Assembly: GCA_021229015.1 (NCBI GenBank)
Contig: CM037783.1
Location: 6,023,324-6,087,323, forward strand
Origin: Solen grandis
Taxonomy: Eukaryota > Mollusca > Bivalvia > Adapedonta > Solenidae
Length of the DNA stretch: 64,000 nt
Direction: 5' to 3'
This document shows positions 37,261-47,841 of this stretch, one piece after another (the stretch's first letter is position 1; each line of letters opens with the position of its first letter). The notes beneath the pieces were generated by a model that had not been told where the DNA came from, did no database searches, and saw only the letters and a program-made list of their open reading frames with translations. The position numbers and the translations under genes are program-made.

Positions 37261-38035
37261 TGCACGGGTGTACCTTTAGAGGTAGAACTGATTTGAAAAT
37301 GTGATTGAATAAATTCATTTATTTGAAATTGAAACAATAATATATGCATGGGAAATGCAGTAAGTGAGATAAGAGACAGCAATATTTTAGGGACCTATTA
37401 AATATGTGGATAAATAATCTTTGTGGATATATCACTGCAAAAGACATTTAATTTTAATTTTTATTTTATTAAAAAATGTTTTAATAAAAAACAGCTAAAA
37501 TAGTCCAAACTCCATTTTTAAGGGATGTCAGTACAAAATGATTGCTTATATTTATTCAATTTTTGAACTTTAAATTAATACTAACTGTTCCATGAAATTC
37601 ATAAATGTGGCGATTTGATCATGAAAGGGTATACTTGTCAAGGTCTATATCTAACTAAAGCAACTACCGAACAATTAAAACTAATCTAAAGAGTACTGAG
37701 AGTACCAAATGTTAAGTTTTACAACATGTCATCATCATTTAAATATGAGACTCCAGCTAAGGGCATCATGCAGTTTTCCCATAGAAAGACTTACTCTCTT
37801 TTTCTTAATTGCATTTCAAAGTCCTAATAAATCCGTTTCACTACAAACTGACACTCTTAAATCTTCAAGATGCAAGACCAAGGCCCTGAAAATTGTCTCT
37901 TTCTAATCACTTAATTAAATTTAAATCCACACATGTTAAAAATAACACTTCTTCATCGTACAGACGCTTTATCCCCCATACATCGCCAATTAACACCTTA
38001 ATTAGTTGTAAAACGCTAATCACCTTTCGAGTGAG
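37261..38035. other. Unassigned AT-rich DNA up to the assembly gap
   Basis: Nothing recognised. Confidence 0.4.
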
Positions 38036-38135
38036 NNNNNNNNNNNNNNNNNNNNNNNNNNNNNNNNNNNNNNNNNNNNNNNNNNNNNNNNNNNNNNNNN
38101 NNNNNNNNNNNNNNNNNNNNNNNNNNNNNNNNNNN
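38036..38135. other. Assembly gap, 100 N
   Basis: Exactly 100 N, a conventional size for a gap of unknown length. It swallows the first ~33 bases of the following MITE copy. Confidence 0.99.
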
Positions 38136-38360
38136 CGCACTCAATAGGTACCACATAAAGCCTGATCTGCAGAAAACCAAACTCAAACCTTACCAAATTT
38201 AATTATAAAATCCTCATTTCCAGACCACTGAGGAGCAGCGAACAGCATAAAACCTTATCAGCCTGCGAGTTACTCGCAGGCTGATCTGTAACTCGCAGGC
38301 TGATCTGGTTTTATGCTGTTCGCATAGGTCTTTTCATGGTGTCCTCTATGAGGGAAAGGG
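38136..38360 (-). mobile_element. TTAA-flanked MITE, family M1 (copy 3), cut by the gap
   Basis: The right terminus GAGGGAAAGGG plus TTAA (38361-38364) is intact; the left end is in the gap. The palindrome carries an extra partial unit: 'actcgcaggctgatctg' occurs twice in a row. Confidence 0.9.
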
Positions 38361-38364
38361 TTAA

Positions 38365-39687
38365 AATGAAGAACACCCCACCAATAGGGGACTGGACATT
38401 ACACTCAAAGATTCTTTTAAAGCCCTACTTTATAAGGAAAAGCAGGTGTATAATACATATAATGACTTAAAACAATTCAGTTACAATATAATCAAAGTTA
38501 TTATTTGTCAGCATTTTTATCTTTTTCTGACCTAATTTTCCTCTTTTTTTTTGACACCCCATATTTTTTTCTTGATTTTCAGCCTATGTGTGTTTTTTCA
38601 GCTATCAGAATATTACTTTCTTGAAACAGTCGATCAATAACAATGGATAAGGTTAGAGATTTCAGAGAGCACAAATCAGTATCCTAGAAATGCCTTAATA
38701 TGGTGTTAAGGAAACATCTATTTAAAACCCTCAGTGGAATCAAGAAGTAAAAATATGAAACTTTAGCACATTAGTAGGTTCAATTATGTCCTCACATGAA
38801 ACATTTAAAAAAAAAAAAGTTAGCAATGTTTCATATAATATCATCATTAAACCTACTGATGTGCTTGGTGTTTCATAGTGTACAGCATGATCTCAGAGGC
38901 TTTTATGTCAGTTAACCCTTAATACTATGAGGCATTTCTTGGATCCTGATTTGTGCTCTTTGAAATTTGTAACCTAATTCATCAAATATTCTTTATTTTA
39001 AGCAGACAGTCCCATGAGTTGCCTCACAGGAAAATTTGATACATTTGGTGTTACAAAGTAGAAAAATAAGGCAGTAACGTCTGACAAGAAAAGAATCCTT
39101 CCAATTGATTTACTGTTCTTTTTTATCCTTTTTGTTATTTTCCGAACGGATGAGTTGGATAAAAGATTTTATTTCAAATTTATTTTTTACTTTTCTTTTT
39201 GTTTTTTTTGCTATTTAAACAAGTTACTACTTTATTTATTTTCTGAGAAAGGTGGTTTAATTTATTACATCTGATTATAATTTTTCTAAGTAAAAAACAG
39301 CAACAGTGGCCTACAAAACAAACTAATAATATAAAAATACCACACAAAATAAAAGAACGTCACCATCATCATCAACAATAAGTACAATATAACCAAACAA
39401 ATAAGCCCTGACCAAATCTCATTTGGTACACGATTTAGGTACAGAATTTACAATCTTCCCGATAGTTATTACTTCCCTTGATAAATACAGTAAAGTAGCA
39501 AAGCATGAATTAACCTGTTCAAGGAGTGTGGTATTCTTTTTGTATTGACATGTATAAATTAAACATATATGAATTTTACAAAGCTTTACAACATATGTCA
39601 CAATGTTCAGTTAAATTTACCCATTTCAAGCATAATTTCATAATCAGCTTACATACTGCACCTGTAGATTGGGCGTAGGACCATCAT
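38365..39687. other. Unassigned AT-rich DNA
   Basis: No gene or mobile element recognised; T-rich tracts are frequent. Confidence 0.4.
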
Positions 39688-39691
39688 TTAA

Positions 39692-39925
39692 CCCTTTCCC
39701 TCATATAGACTCATTTTGACGCACTCAGTAGGTACCACATAAAGCCTGATCTGCGGAAAACTACAGTTAAACCTTACCAAATTTAATTACAAAATCCTCA
39801 TTTCCAGACCACTGAGGAGCAGCAAACAGCATAAAACCTGATCAGCCTGTGAGTTACTCGCAGGCTGATCTGGTTTTATGCTGTTCGCATAGGTCTTTTC
39901 ATGGTTTCCTCTATGAGGGAAAGGG
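39692..39925 (-). mobile_element. TTAA-flanked MITE, family M1 (copy 4)
   Basis: 234 bp with perfect TTAA flanks (39688-39691 and 39926-39929), CCC...GGG termini and an intact central palindrome. Confidence 0.93.
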
Positions 39926-40374
39926 TTAAGACATGTCCCACATGGCATGTACCTAACATTCTAGTGTTATTACAGTCTATTCACAGCATGCTGTAATATG
40001 TATCATTAACTTCAGTTTCATAGATTTTTCAAGTTGACGCTATGTAATTAAGAATCTGAATATTTCAAGGTCACAAAACATCTTCAAAAACCTTTTTTTC
40101 CTGAAAATTAATGAATCAGTTGCTTGCAAAGACCATTAATCAAACTGTTGAACCTGTGGCCAAGGAGTTAAGGGAAAAGGTATCAGACACTCATCAAATA
40201 TATTGATTTTTTCTTAAATAACAACAGAAGACAGGAGTATTTTAAATCTTGTTATTTTTACAACAGTTGATACAAGTAATTGATTCATTAAGTGTTTTTT
40301 CAAGCATATTACATATTTTTTATCTTACAATAATGATGATGGTTACTCATTTTTTGTTTGTTTGTTTCTTAGTT

Positions 40375-40602
40375 GTGTTTAGCATCCACCAACATATTTC
40401 AGTCATTTGTCTACTTGAGACAGATATAGTACTGCCACACTGAAGTATTACAGCGACTACCTTTATATGCTAAGCGCCAAGCAAGAGAGCTATAACAGTA
40501 CCATTTTTTACGACTTTGGTATGTCACAGCTGGGGATCAAACCCATGACCTCCAGCTCCTGAGGTGGGCAATCTAACCACTTGGCCACCGGGGACGGTCT
40601 GC
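40375..40602 (-). repeat. tRNA-derived SINE, family 2
   Basis: On minus: A box TGGCCAAGTGGTTAGA, B box GGGTTTGATCCCC (about 40530-40600). The body on plus is 'atttcagtcatttgtctact' and 'atagtactgccacactg'. It abuts the tandem-core element that starts at 40609. Confidence 0.85.
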
Positions 40603-40608
40603 TCCCTT

Positions 40609-42146
40609 TTTAGCTCAACGTGCTCATGGTGAGCTTTTGTGATCGCCTTTTGTCCGTCGTCCGTCCGTGCGTGCGTCCGTCGTCAACAATTTCTTTAAAC
40701 AACATCTCCTTCTAAACTACTCACTGGATTTTGATAAAACTTCACAGGAATGTTCATTATGGGGCTCTTTACCAAAGTTGTTAAAATTATTTTGATTGGT
40801 CAAAAATCTAGGTCGCAGGAGCTAAAGGTAGATTTTAAAAATGAAAATTTAAAAAAATTTCTTTTCCAAAATCACAAGGCCTAGCCTTTTGATTTTTGAT
40901 ACGTAGCATGATCTTAATACTCTCTACCAAGATTGTTCAAATTATGGCCCTGATGTCAAAACTGACCCCGCCCCAGGGGTCACTTGATTTAACATAGGTT
41001 AATATAGGAAAAACTTGAAAAATCTTCCTCTCAGAAACCACAAGGCCTGGGGTTTAGATATTTGGTGTGCAGCATTGTCTAGTAGATCATTACCAAGTTT
41101 GTTCAAATCATGGCCCTGGGGTCAAATTTGGCCCCGCCCCAGGGGTCACCTGATTTTACATAGGCTAATATAGGAAAAACTTGAAAAAATCTTCTTCTCA
41201 GAAACCACAAGGCCTGGAGTTAAGATATTTGGTATGTAGCATGATCTTATGACTCTCTACCAAGATTGTTCAAATTATGACCCTGGGGTCAAAATTGTCC
41301 CTACCCCAGGGGTCACTTGATTTAACATAGGCTAATATAAAAAAAACTTGAAAAATCTTCTTCTCAGAAACCACAAGGCCTGGGGTTTAGATATTTGGTG
41401 TTCAGCATTGTCTAGTAGATCACTACCAAGTTTGTTCAAATCATGGCCCCGGGGTCAAATTTGGCCCTATCAAAGGGTCACCTGATTTTACATCGGCTAA
41501 TATAGAAAAAAACTTGAAAAATCTTCTTCTCTGAAACCACAAGGCCTGGAGTTTAGATATTTGGTAGGTAGCATGATCTTATGACTCTCTACCAAGATTG
41601 TAAAAATTATGACCCTGGGGTCAAAATTGGCCCCGCCCCAGGGGCACTTGATTTAACAAACTTGAAAAATCTTCTTCTCCGAAACCACAAGGCCTGGAGT
41701 TTAGATATTTGGTATGTAGCATTGTCTACTGGGTCTCTACAATGTTTTTTATAAATCATGACCATTGGGTCAAATCTGGCCCCGCCATTTGGGTCACCTG
41801 ATTTTACATAGGCTAATATAGAAATAACTTGAAAATTCTTCTTTTTAGGAAACTAGAAAACACATGGCCTGGCGTTTAGATATTTGGTGAAAATTGACCC
41901 TGCCCCAGGGATCACTTGATTTTACATAGACTTATTTTGGAAAAAAGCTAGAAAAATTTCTTCTCAAAAACCACAAGGTCTGGAGTTTAGATATTTGGTA
42001 TGTAACATGGGCTAATAGACCTCTACCCAGTTTGTTCAAATCATGACCCTGGGGTCAAAATTGGCTCTGCCCCAGGGGTCTCTTGATTTTACATAGCCTA
42101 ATGATATCAGGTGAGCGATCCAGGGCCATCATGGCCCTCTTGTTTG
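40609..42146 (+). mobile_element. Shared-terminus element with ~167-bp tandem core (T1)
   Basis: The left end carries AGCTCA...TGAGCT. The right end carries 'aggtgagcgatcc' and the palindrome AGGGCCATCATGGCCCT (42122-42138), then CTTGTTT. The core repeats the block 'ccacaaggcctgg'; the successive starts of its ggcct/ggtct part are about 40877, 41044, 41211, 41378, 41543, 41691, 41866 and 41978, so the usual period is 165-167. Other repeated blocks are 'gcccc(g)ccccaggggtcac' and 'aacttgaaaaatcttcttct'. Its ends match the elements at 54054-54881 and 62336-63300, whose cores are different. No coding capacity. Confidence 0.8.
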
Positions 42147-42390
42147 ATTATACGGCTCCATGGTCAAATTTAAAACCCATTCCATACTGACCCTGCGTGG
42201 AATAAAACAGGCCATTGGTTTTTGAGAAGAAGATTGTTAAAGTATTCACCATATACAATCCTCGACCATATGTGCCATGATTTTTTACTAATTGAATTAA
42301 TTTGCACAATCTTGGTTGAGAGTTACCAAAGGCTAACGTGTGCCAAAATATTTGAAATCTGGCCAGAAGTTTTTAGAAAAGGATTTTTAA

Positions 42391-42623
42391 CCCTTTCCCT
42401 CATAGAGGACACCATAAAAAGACCTATGTGAACAGCATAAAACCAGATCAGCCTGTGAGTAACTCGCAGGCTGATCAGGTTTATGCTGTTCGCTGCTCCT
42501 CAGTGGTCTGGAAATGAGGATTTTGTAATTAAATTTGGTAAGGTTTAACTGTGGTTTTCTGCAGATCAGGCTTTATGTGATACCTATTGAGGGCGTCAAA
42601 ATGAGTCTATATGAGGGAAAGGG
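42391..42623 (+). mobile_element. TTAA-flanked MITE, family M1 (copy 5)
   Basis: Perfect TTAA flanks (42387-42390, 42624-42627). The right TTAA is also the left flank of the M2 element that begins at 42628. Confidence 0.93.
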
Positions 42624-42627
42624 TTAA

Positions 42628-42849
42628 CCATTTACCTCTTGAATATTTATGTACAAATTATATCATAAATATACTGAACTTTAGATGGTATATGTGACAA
42701 TGGATTTGTTTTGCCATGCAGACTGTAAAAACCAGCTACAATATTTATAAGTAAACAGAGGAGACTCTGCAAATAGCTCTTTTTAGAAGCTGTCTGATCT
42801 GGGTCTGCTCTGTTTGCTAATACCAATTTTGTCTATATGAAGTAAAGGG
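42628..42849 (+). mobile_element. TTAA-flanked MITE, family M2, abutting M1 copy 5
   Basis: Begins CCATTTACCTCTTGAATATT right after TTAA. Ends 'gaagtaaaggg' followed by TTAC, which pairs with the left end (TAACC.TTTACYTC). Its left half matches 27957-28139. Confidence 0.65.
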
Positions 42850-43266
42850 TTACAGTTTTAAGTAATATCTATATACGTATTAAGCAACCCAGCCCCATAC
42901 CTAGTAGACATTTTTTGTACAGATCAAAATAATTTGAGCAATCATGCTAGAGAGAGTGAGTAACCAAAGGTAAAATATTTGAAATCTGGCAGAAGATTGT
43001 TTGAGGTTTCATTATATATATAGAAGGTAACATGCCCCAGCTCCTTGAGGCCATAGTTTTATACAGATACATTCACGGAAGACAGTTACCAAAATATTTG
43101 AAATCCAGCCAGAAGTTCTGGAGAAGAGAAGTTTCAAAGTTTTCACTGTATACATATAAGGCAAACTAGCCTGCCCCTCTTGCCATGTTTTTTTCAATGA
43201 ATAAGGAAGTTACACAGCCCAGACAAGGCTTAATATACCAATCTTGTGACCTTTAATCCTGAAATG

Positions 43267-43285
43267 TGACCTTGACCTTTGACCT
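43267..43285 (-). promoter_or_regulatory. Composite nuclear-receptor site
   Basis: TGACCTTGACCTTTGACCT contains three TGACCT half sites in tandem with spacings 0 and 1 (DR0 and DR1 on minus). The same string, less its last base, occurs at 58438-58455 in a different repeat. Recognition by nuclear receptors is possible but untested. Confidence 0.35.
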
Positions 43286-43974
43286 ACAGACCTGGGGCCT
43301 GCACACCATATCATGTTAAACAACTGCATCAAGTTATTTTAAATCTCTCTATGCCTTACAAAGTTAGGGTCCAGACAAAAAAAGTTGACAACCACCCAAT
43401 CATCTGCTTACTGGATATTTCCTTGGAAAACCTGGTTAAAATTTTTTTGGTTATGCCTCTCTCTGTCTCTCTACACCATAAAAGGTTTTTGATTCTACAA
43501 TTATATTCAAGAATCATTCTTAATTTTTTAAACAGGAGAAAAAATTAGCTTGTATTTCAAATGAAGAAAAAACAACAAAATAAAAACTGACTTTATAATC
43601 ACATTTCAAAGCATAAATCCTTCCTTTGATGACAATTTCTTCAAACAAGATCTCAAATAGCAAAACTGAAACAAAATATTAGACAATTATCCTCCACATG
43701 TTGTCTTTCAATATTTAACATTTTTCACAACTTGTTTATTTCAGACAATGACCTCATTAACATACAATGATGTCTCAGTTCCGAGACCAGAGGACCAAGA
43801 TGACGCTATTTTGTTTGGTACCCAAGACAATCTAAAACAGTGATTTTACAAATGTCTATTATTTAATTTTTGAAACCCATCTGATAAAAGGAAAATAAAA
43901 CTCAAATTGATTTCATTTGGCATATCAGCAAATAACAATGCCATTCACCCAAATTCATAAGCAATACAATGTTT

Positions 43975-44165
43975 GTGCATGGAAGGGTGTGTCTAAGACC
44001 TTGGTGGTCAATGTTATTTGAAGGTCAAGGTCACCTTGTGGGAAGAGCTCATCAAGGTGCCTGCACCTGTGAAGTTTGGAGGCTGCAGGTGGAAGGACGT
44101 CTGAGTTATGGTCAAGGTAAGGTTTTGTGACAAATAGACAGACAGACCAAAAAACAATATGCAAA
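43975..44165. repeat. Dispersed-repeat fragment with nuclear-receptor motif
   Basis: Contains AGGTCAAGGTCA (44022-44033), 'ttatggtcaagg' and 'agacagaccaaaaaacaat', resembling in layout the repeat at 58378-58620 ('ggacagacatttgcaaaaca'). Boundaries are approximate. Confidence 0.4.
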
Positions 44166-44893
44166 GGCAGGCATTAAATAGTAAACAAGTAAAAACTAGG
44201 CTTCCTTTTATCATTGAAGGGTCAAAAGTCTAACTCGTTAGTGCAATATCAGCCAAAATTAACTTTCAGTTTTTAAGACTATTACATTTTATTCAATGTC
44301 AAATCAAAAATGCAAAATATAACAGGATGCTTGAGAATGTTCTAGTATCTAATTAAACTGGGATTTTTTATATTTTTTTTAAATATTATATAATTCAACA
44401 TTTCCTATATGAACACTATGGATGGTTCCTAAACTGTCAATCAAGTATGATTACATTAACCGGCTTATCCAACCAGTGTAAGTGTGAAGCACATGGTGAA
44501 CGGTTGACCTTTACACAAAAGAACATGTGCTTTTTGTTTGTGATACTATTTGTGAGCACTTGACCTAGGTATGAAAAGAAATTGTCAAATTATCAATAGG
44601 GGGAGGAGTTACATACAAATTGGAGAACTGTCCATTGCCGTTTTCTAAAAAAATAACTCTGCAGTGACTGGGACTTTCTTGCTAGTAACAGATTTTGGCC
44701 AAGTTTTTATGCTAATAAATATTGTAACCTGGGAAGGTTAGAAATTTGACTAGTGGATGCTGCTGCCCATCTACCTACCAGTGTGTATTTTTGCATAGCT
44801 GTATAAATTCAAATTTGTACTATTTAGGATAATGATCAAGATCAAATGAATATTTGAACGATTTTCATAGGTAGAAAAATGCCTATTCTTGGG
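44166..44893. other. Unassigned sequence
   Basis: Nothing recognised. Confidence 0.4.
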
Positions 44894-44897
44894 TTAA

Positions 44898-45155
44898 CCC
44901 TTTCCCTCATTTAGACTCATTTTGACACACTCATTAGGTACCACATAAAGCCTGATCTGCAGAAAACCACAGTTAAACCTTACTAAATTTAATTACAAAA
45001 TCCTCATTTCCAGACCACTGAGGAGCAGCAAACAGCATAAAACCTGATCAGCCTGCGAGTTACTCGCAGGCTGATCTGGTTTTATGCTCGCAGGCTGATC
45101 TGGTTTTATGCTGTTCGCATAGGTCTTTTCATAGTGTCCTCTATGAGGGAAAGGG
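44898..45155 (-). mobile_element. TTAA-flanked MITE, family M1 (copy 6), palindrome arm duplicated
   Basis: Perfect TTAA flanks (44894-44897, 45156-45159). At 258 bp it is longer than the others because the arm 'ctcgcaggctgatctggttt' is present twice in tandem. Confidence 0.92.
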
Positions 45156-45159
45156 TTAA

Positions 45160-45978
45160 AAGGTTACGCACAATTCTTTTTTGAGATGACAACTAGCTGA
45201 AATATATGCATGAAATATTGATAAAGTACTTGGACTGAATTACAGTTTCTTTTTTACAAATATGTAGTAAACTGTTGTTTGATCAATATATTTCTCTTAG
45301 ATGCACATTACTGAAGGTCATAAACATCTGCAGTATATTATAGTTTGTTTCACCATATCTGTATGACTAACAGATAGGTGAAGAACATTTTATTACAATA
45401 ATGTATCACTGTGGAAGGTACTCAAATATATATCCCCATTCAACATTCACCACTGCTCCTTTCTACTGAGATGTTTTCTTTTTGTCTTACTCCTAAACCA
45501 CAAGGGCTTTAGGACCACAAAGATTTTAGATAGTTATAACTACCACGGACTTTAAAAAGTTCCTAGGTAGAACCAGTACTGAACTCTGACGATACTTTCA
45601 TGTAGATTATTAAACTGATCTTTTACTTTGAAATGGGTTTGAATCATGTAACTGTTAAATTAACAAATATTTACTTATGTAAGACATTTATTTATACCAT
45701 TCAACACACTTAAACAAAAACTTTAACGCATGATTAGCCTGTAAACATTGAAAAGACAACAAACACCACTAAGAACTGATTTGACCACACTTTTTTGTAT
45801 TACCTCCCTTTAAAAAATATTACTTCCCTTTAATAATTTTGATTTTTTTTTCTTTTCAAAGTTTCCACATACTCTTGTGGCCATTTTGACAGGTAAATTA
45901 AAGGGATTATGGTAAATATTGCATAGCAGAAAATAACATTTCTTATTATTTCCTTATTCCTGCTTCATATCAAAATGT
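45160..45978. other. Unassigned AT-rich DNA
   Basis: Nothing recognised. Confidence 0.4.
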
Positions 45979-45982
45979 TTAA

Positions 45983-46227
45983 AGGAATACGCTCGGCTGA
46001 AATGAAAATTTAACCATCAACAAACCTTTTAGTGTAGATCACTTTGACATGACTTTCATTTTTATACACGCTATATTTGTGAAGATATAGCTGTTTAAAG
46101 TTTGTGATTTCGATCGGCTATGGCCGCCGCCATCTTTGTTCATGTTTACCTTTCTGTGACGTCACAAATACCCATTGAACCATATCCCGATCGATGAGTG
46201 CGATTAATAGGGGTTGTGATAAAAGCA
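45983..46227 (+). mobile_element. Single end of a second element related to the P2X7-domain transposon
   Basis: After a TTAA (45979-45982) the 18 bases AGGAATACGCTCGGCTGA are identical to the terminus of the element at 46232, then the sequence diverges. The remaining ~225 bases contain a YY1-like motif and a CRE, and run directly into the TTAA of the next element. No right end was found. Either the 46232-47986 element inserted into it, or it lost its other half. Confidence 0.6.
46126..46164. promoter_or_regulatory. YY1-type motif and palindromic CRE in transposon end
   Basis: GCCGCCATCTTTG at 46126-46138 is the reverse complement of CAAAGATGGCGGC, a very good YY1-type match. TGACGTCA lies at 46157-46164. 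Both are core-promoter motifs. Whether they drive transcription of a transposon gene is inferred, not seen. Confidence 0.4.
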
Positions 46228-46231
46228 TTAA

Positions 46232-46376
46232 AGGAATACGCTCGGCTGATTACAACTAGGTTTCAATTGAAAGATATTGATGTAAATAAACCAATTAAAT
46301 TTCTCATTTCATTGAATCAATCGTAATAAGAAAGAAATTGTAAGTTAAAGACGTCTATTTAAACCAATTTGCTCCG
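46232..46376 (+). repeat. Left 145-bp terminal inverted repeat
   Basis: Runs from AGGAATACGCTCGGCTGA to ACCAATTTGCTCCG. Its mirror is 47842-47986. Confidence 0.92.
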
Positions 46377-47008
46377 CGATATTTTTTATTTCTATAATAC
46401 ATCTTTGTCATTTTTACCGTGAAATGCTTGCAACTGCGGTTATTGAAAAGTTGTGTGGTGTTAAACTGATTGGATAAGAAATCACTGGCACGCCTTTGTA
46501 GCAGAATAAGCGTCATATAAAATCGCACCTCAGGGCCATAAAACACGGCCAAAAAAATGCGACCTCACCATTCAACAGACAATTGATGTTTTTACTGAAA
46601 CGGACTTATATATAAGTAAAAGTATCGTATCGCAATGAGCTCATGTTATTGTGATATACAGGAAAGTAGTTAGCATAATTTACATTATTTTGCTAAATTG
46701 CGATCAATTAGGTGTGTTTATCATAATTACAACACGGTGTCCCTTTGATTCGTCTCTATAGTATTTCACAGTTACCGTCATTGCAATTAGATTTCTACTT
46801 ACATAATACCGCCCCTTTTATATATTTATATGTTTGATTGAAAAACTGTTTAAAAAATGTTGATAATTGCTGTAATGATTTGCGCAATTAAAATAGCGAT
46901 GTTTGTGAGAATGTGCATAAATGACTGCGTGACAAGGGGTATTGATTTTAGTTATGGTTCTATCACTATATCAGGAAGTTTAATAAAGTTTTTGAGATAT
47001 TTCTTAAA

Positions 47009-47340
47009 ATGGAGTGTATAGTTCCTTACGACTTTGAGCCTGAATATACTGAGGAAGAGCTGCAACTGCTTCAAGACAATGACGTACGGGAGGAGGAATA
47101 TTTATGTGCTGAGGACTTTTGTCTGTGTGATAACTGTGTTATGATGCCATCCAATATGGAAAATGTATGTTGCAAATCGAGTGACTTGGTTGTTGGAAAT
47201 TTAGATGAACTTACGTGCATTACGGACCATACGGACTTTCACACCTTAGTTCTGAATGATTCTGTTTTAGAAGTTGCATTCATTACCATTCTGGCATACA
47301 AAGGTCATAGGACGAGGGCTCCAGACTCTCTCACTCACGA
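47009..47340 (+). CDS. Exon encoding a P2X7 C-terminal (ballast)-type cysteine domain, inside a transposon
   Basis: ATG at 47009 opens 110 codons plus two bases that end at a consensus donor, CACGA|GTAAGA (intron from 47341). The apparent stop TAA is part of that donor. The protein begins MECIVPYDFEPEYTEEEL, acidic and resembling the PY.FEP.. leader seen before such domains. It then shows C-x-C-x2-C (C38, C40, C43), a CC pair (C54, C55) and CITDHTDF (C70-F77), followed by a hydrophobic VLEVAF segment. This order of cysteines matches the intracellular P2X7 C-terminal domain (Pfam P2RX7_C), a zinc-binding module that in vertebrates is fused to an ion channel. No transmembrane segment or channel sequence is present. 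The second half of the domain, normally with an aromatic/arginine-rich RxxAYRQ...W motif, should be on a later exon, but I could not find one before the right repeat. Function unknown; it could be a transposon accessory protein. Confidence 0.78.
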
Positions 47341-47559
47341 GTAAGAAAACTATAAAATGATCATAGTTTAATCTTTTAATAATATATTTTCATCATATTC
47401 AAATAATAAACATTTTTCAAACAAATATAAAAAGAACAATATAAATGTTAATTTTACCCCCTTGATATAAATTACATGTAAATATGCAAAGCCTAGTGAT
47501 TCTCTGCTGCAATATATTTATATATATATAATACACAAAGTATTTGACAAGTGGGTAAC

Positions 47560-47675
47560 ACTTCCCTCATATAAACTCACTTTGACACCCCCAGTACCCC
47601 ATAAAGTCTGATATACAGAGAGCCACAGTAAAACCTTACAAAGTTTAATTGTAAAATCCTCATAAGCAGACCATT
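47560..47675 (-). mobile_element. Decayed M1 MITE relic inside the P2X7-domain transposon
   Basis: 'cttccctcatataaactcac', 'ccataaagtctgatatacag' and 'aaccttacaaagtttaattg' align in order with the left half of minus-oriented M1 copies. The right half and terminus are gone. It sits in the presumed intron. Confidence 0.7.
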
Positions 47676-47796
47676 TTGCCTTCCTGTTTCTTTTTGGGGG
47701 TAAAATTTCTCCACAACACACGTAATTCCCTTCTATATTTCAATGTATGTACGCAACCGGAAGTGTGTCTGTGATGTCACGATTGTTGTAAAAAAA

Positions 47797-47808
47797 GTCT
47801 CGCGAGAC
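47797..47808. promoter_or_regulatory. GTCTCGCGAGAC palindrome (CGCG promoter element)
   Basis: The 10-base core TCTCGCGAGA (47798-47807) is a known promoter palindrome bound by BANP/Kaiso-class factors in animals. It lies 34 bases inside the right inverted repeat, with CpG-rich flanks and 'ccggaagtg' (ETS-like, 47758-47766) nearby. This looks like a compact promoter; direction cannot be told. Confidence 0.5.
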
Positions 47809-47841
47809 CACGAGACGTAAACAATGTCTGCGTCCATGTCT

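Larger units (their letters stand above)
42165..43200. repeat. Decayed tandem core of T2 type, split by two MITEs
   Basis: Blocks 'atatttgaaatctggccaga' (about 42345), 'aaatctggcagaag' (about 42981) and 'aaatccagccagaag' (about 43098), together with 'atacatataaggcaaa', match the core of the element at 54054-54881. Terminal hairpins are not seen. The M1 and M2 MITEs at 42391-42849 interrupt it. Confidence 0.6.

Noticed and set aside
40609..42146. CRISPR-like array
   Set aside because: Period and repeat length (~167 bases, whole unit repeated, no unique spacers) and eukaryotic context exclude it.
47009..47344. A complete P2X ion-channel gene
   Set aside because: There is no transmembrane or extracellular ligand-binding sequence nearby; only the cytoplasmic-type cysteine domain is present.
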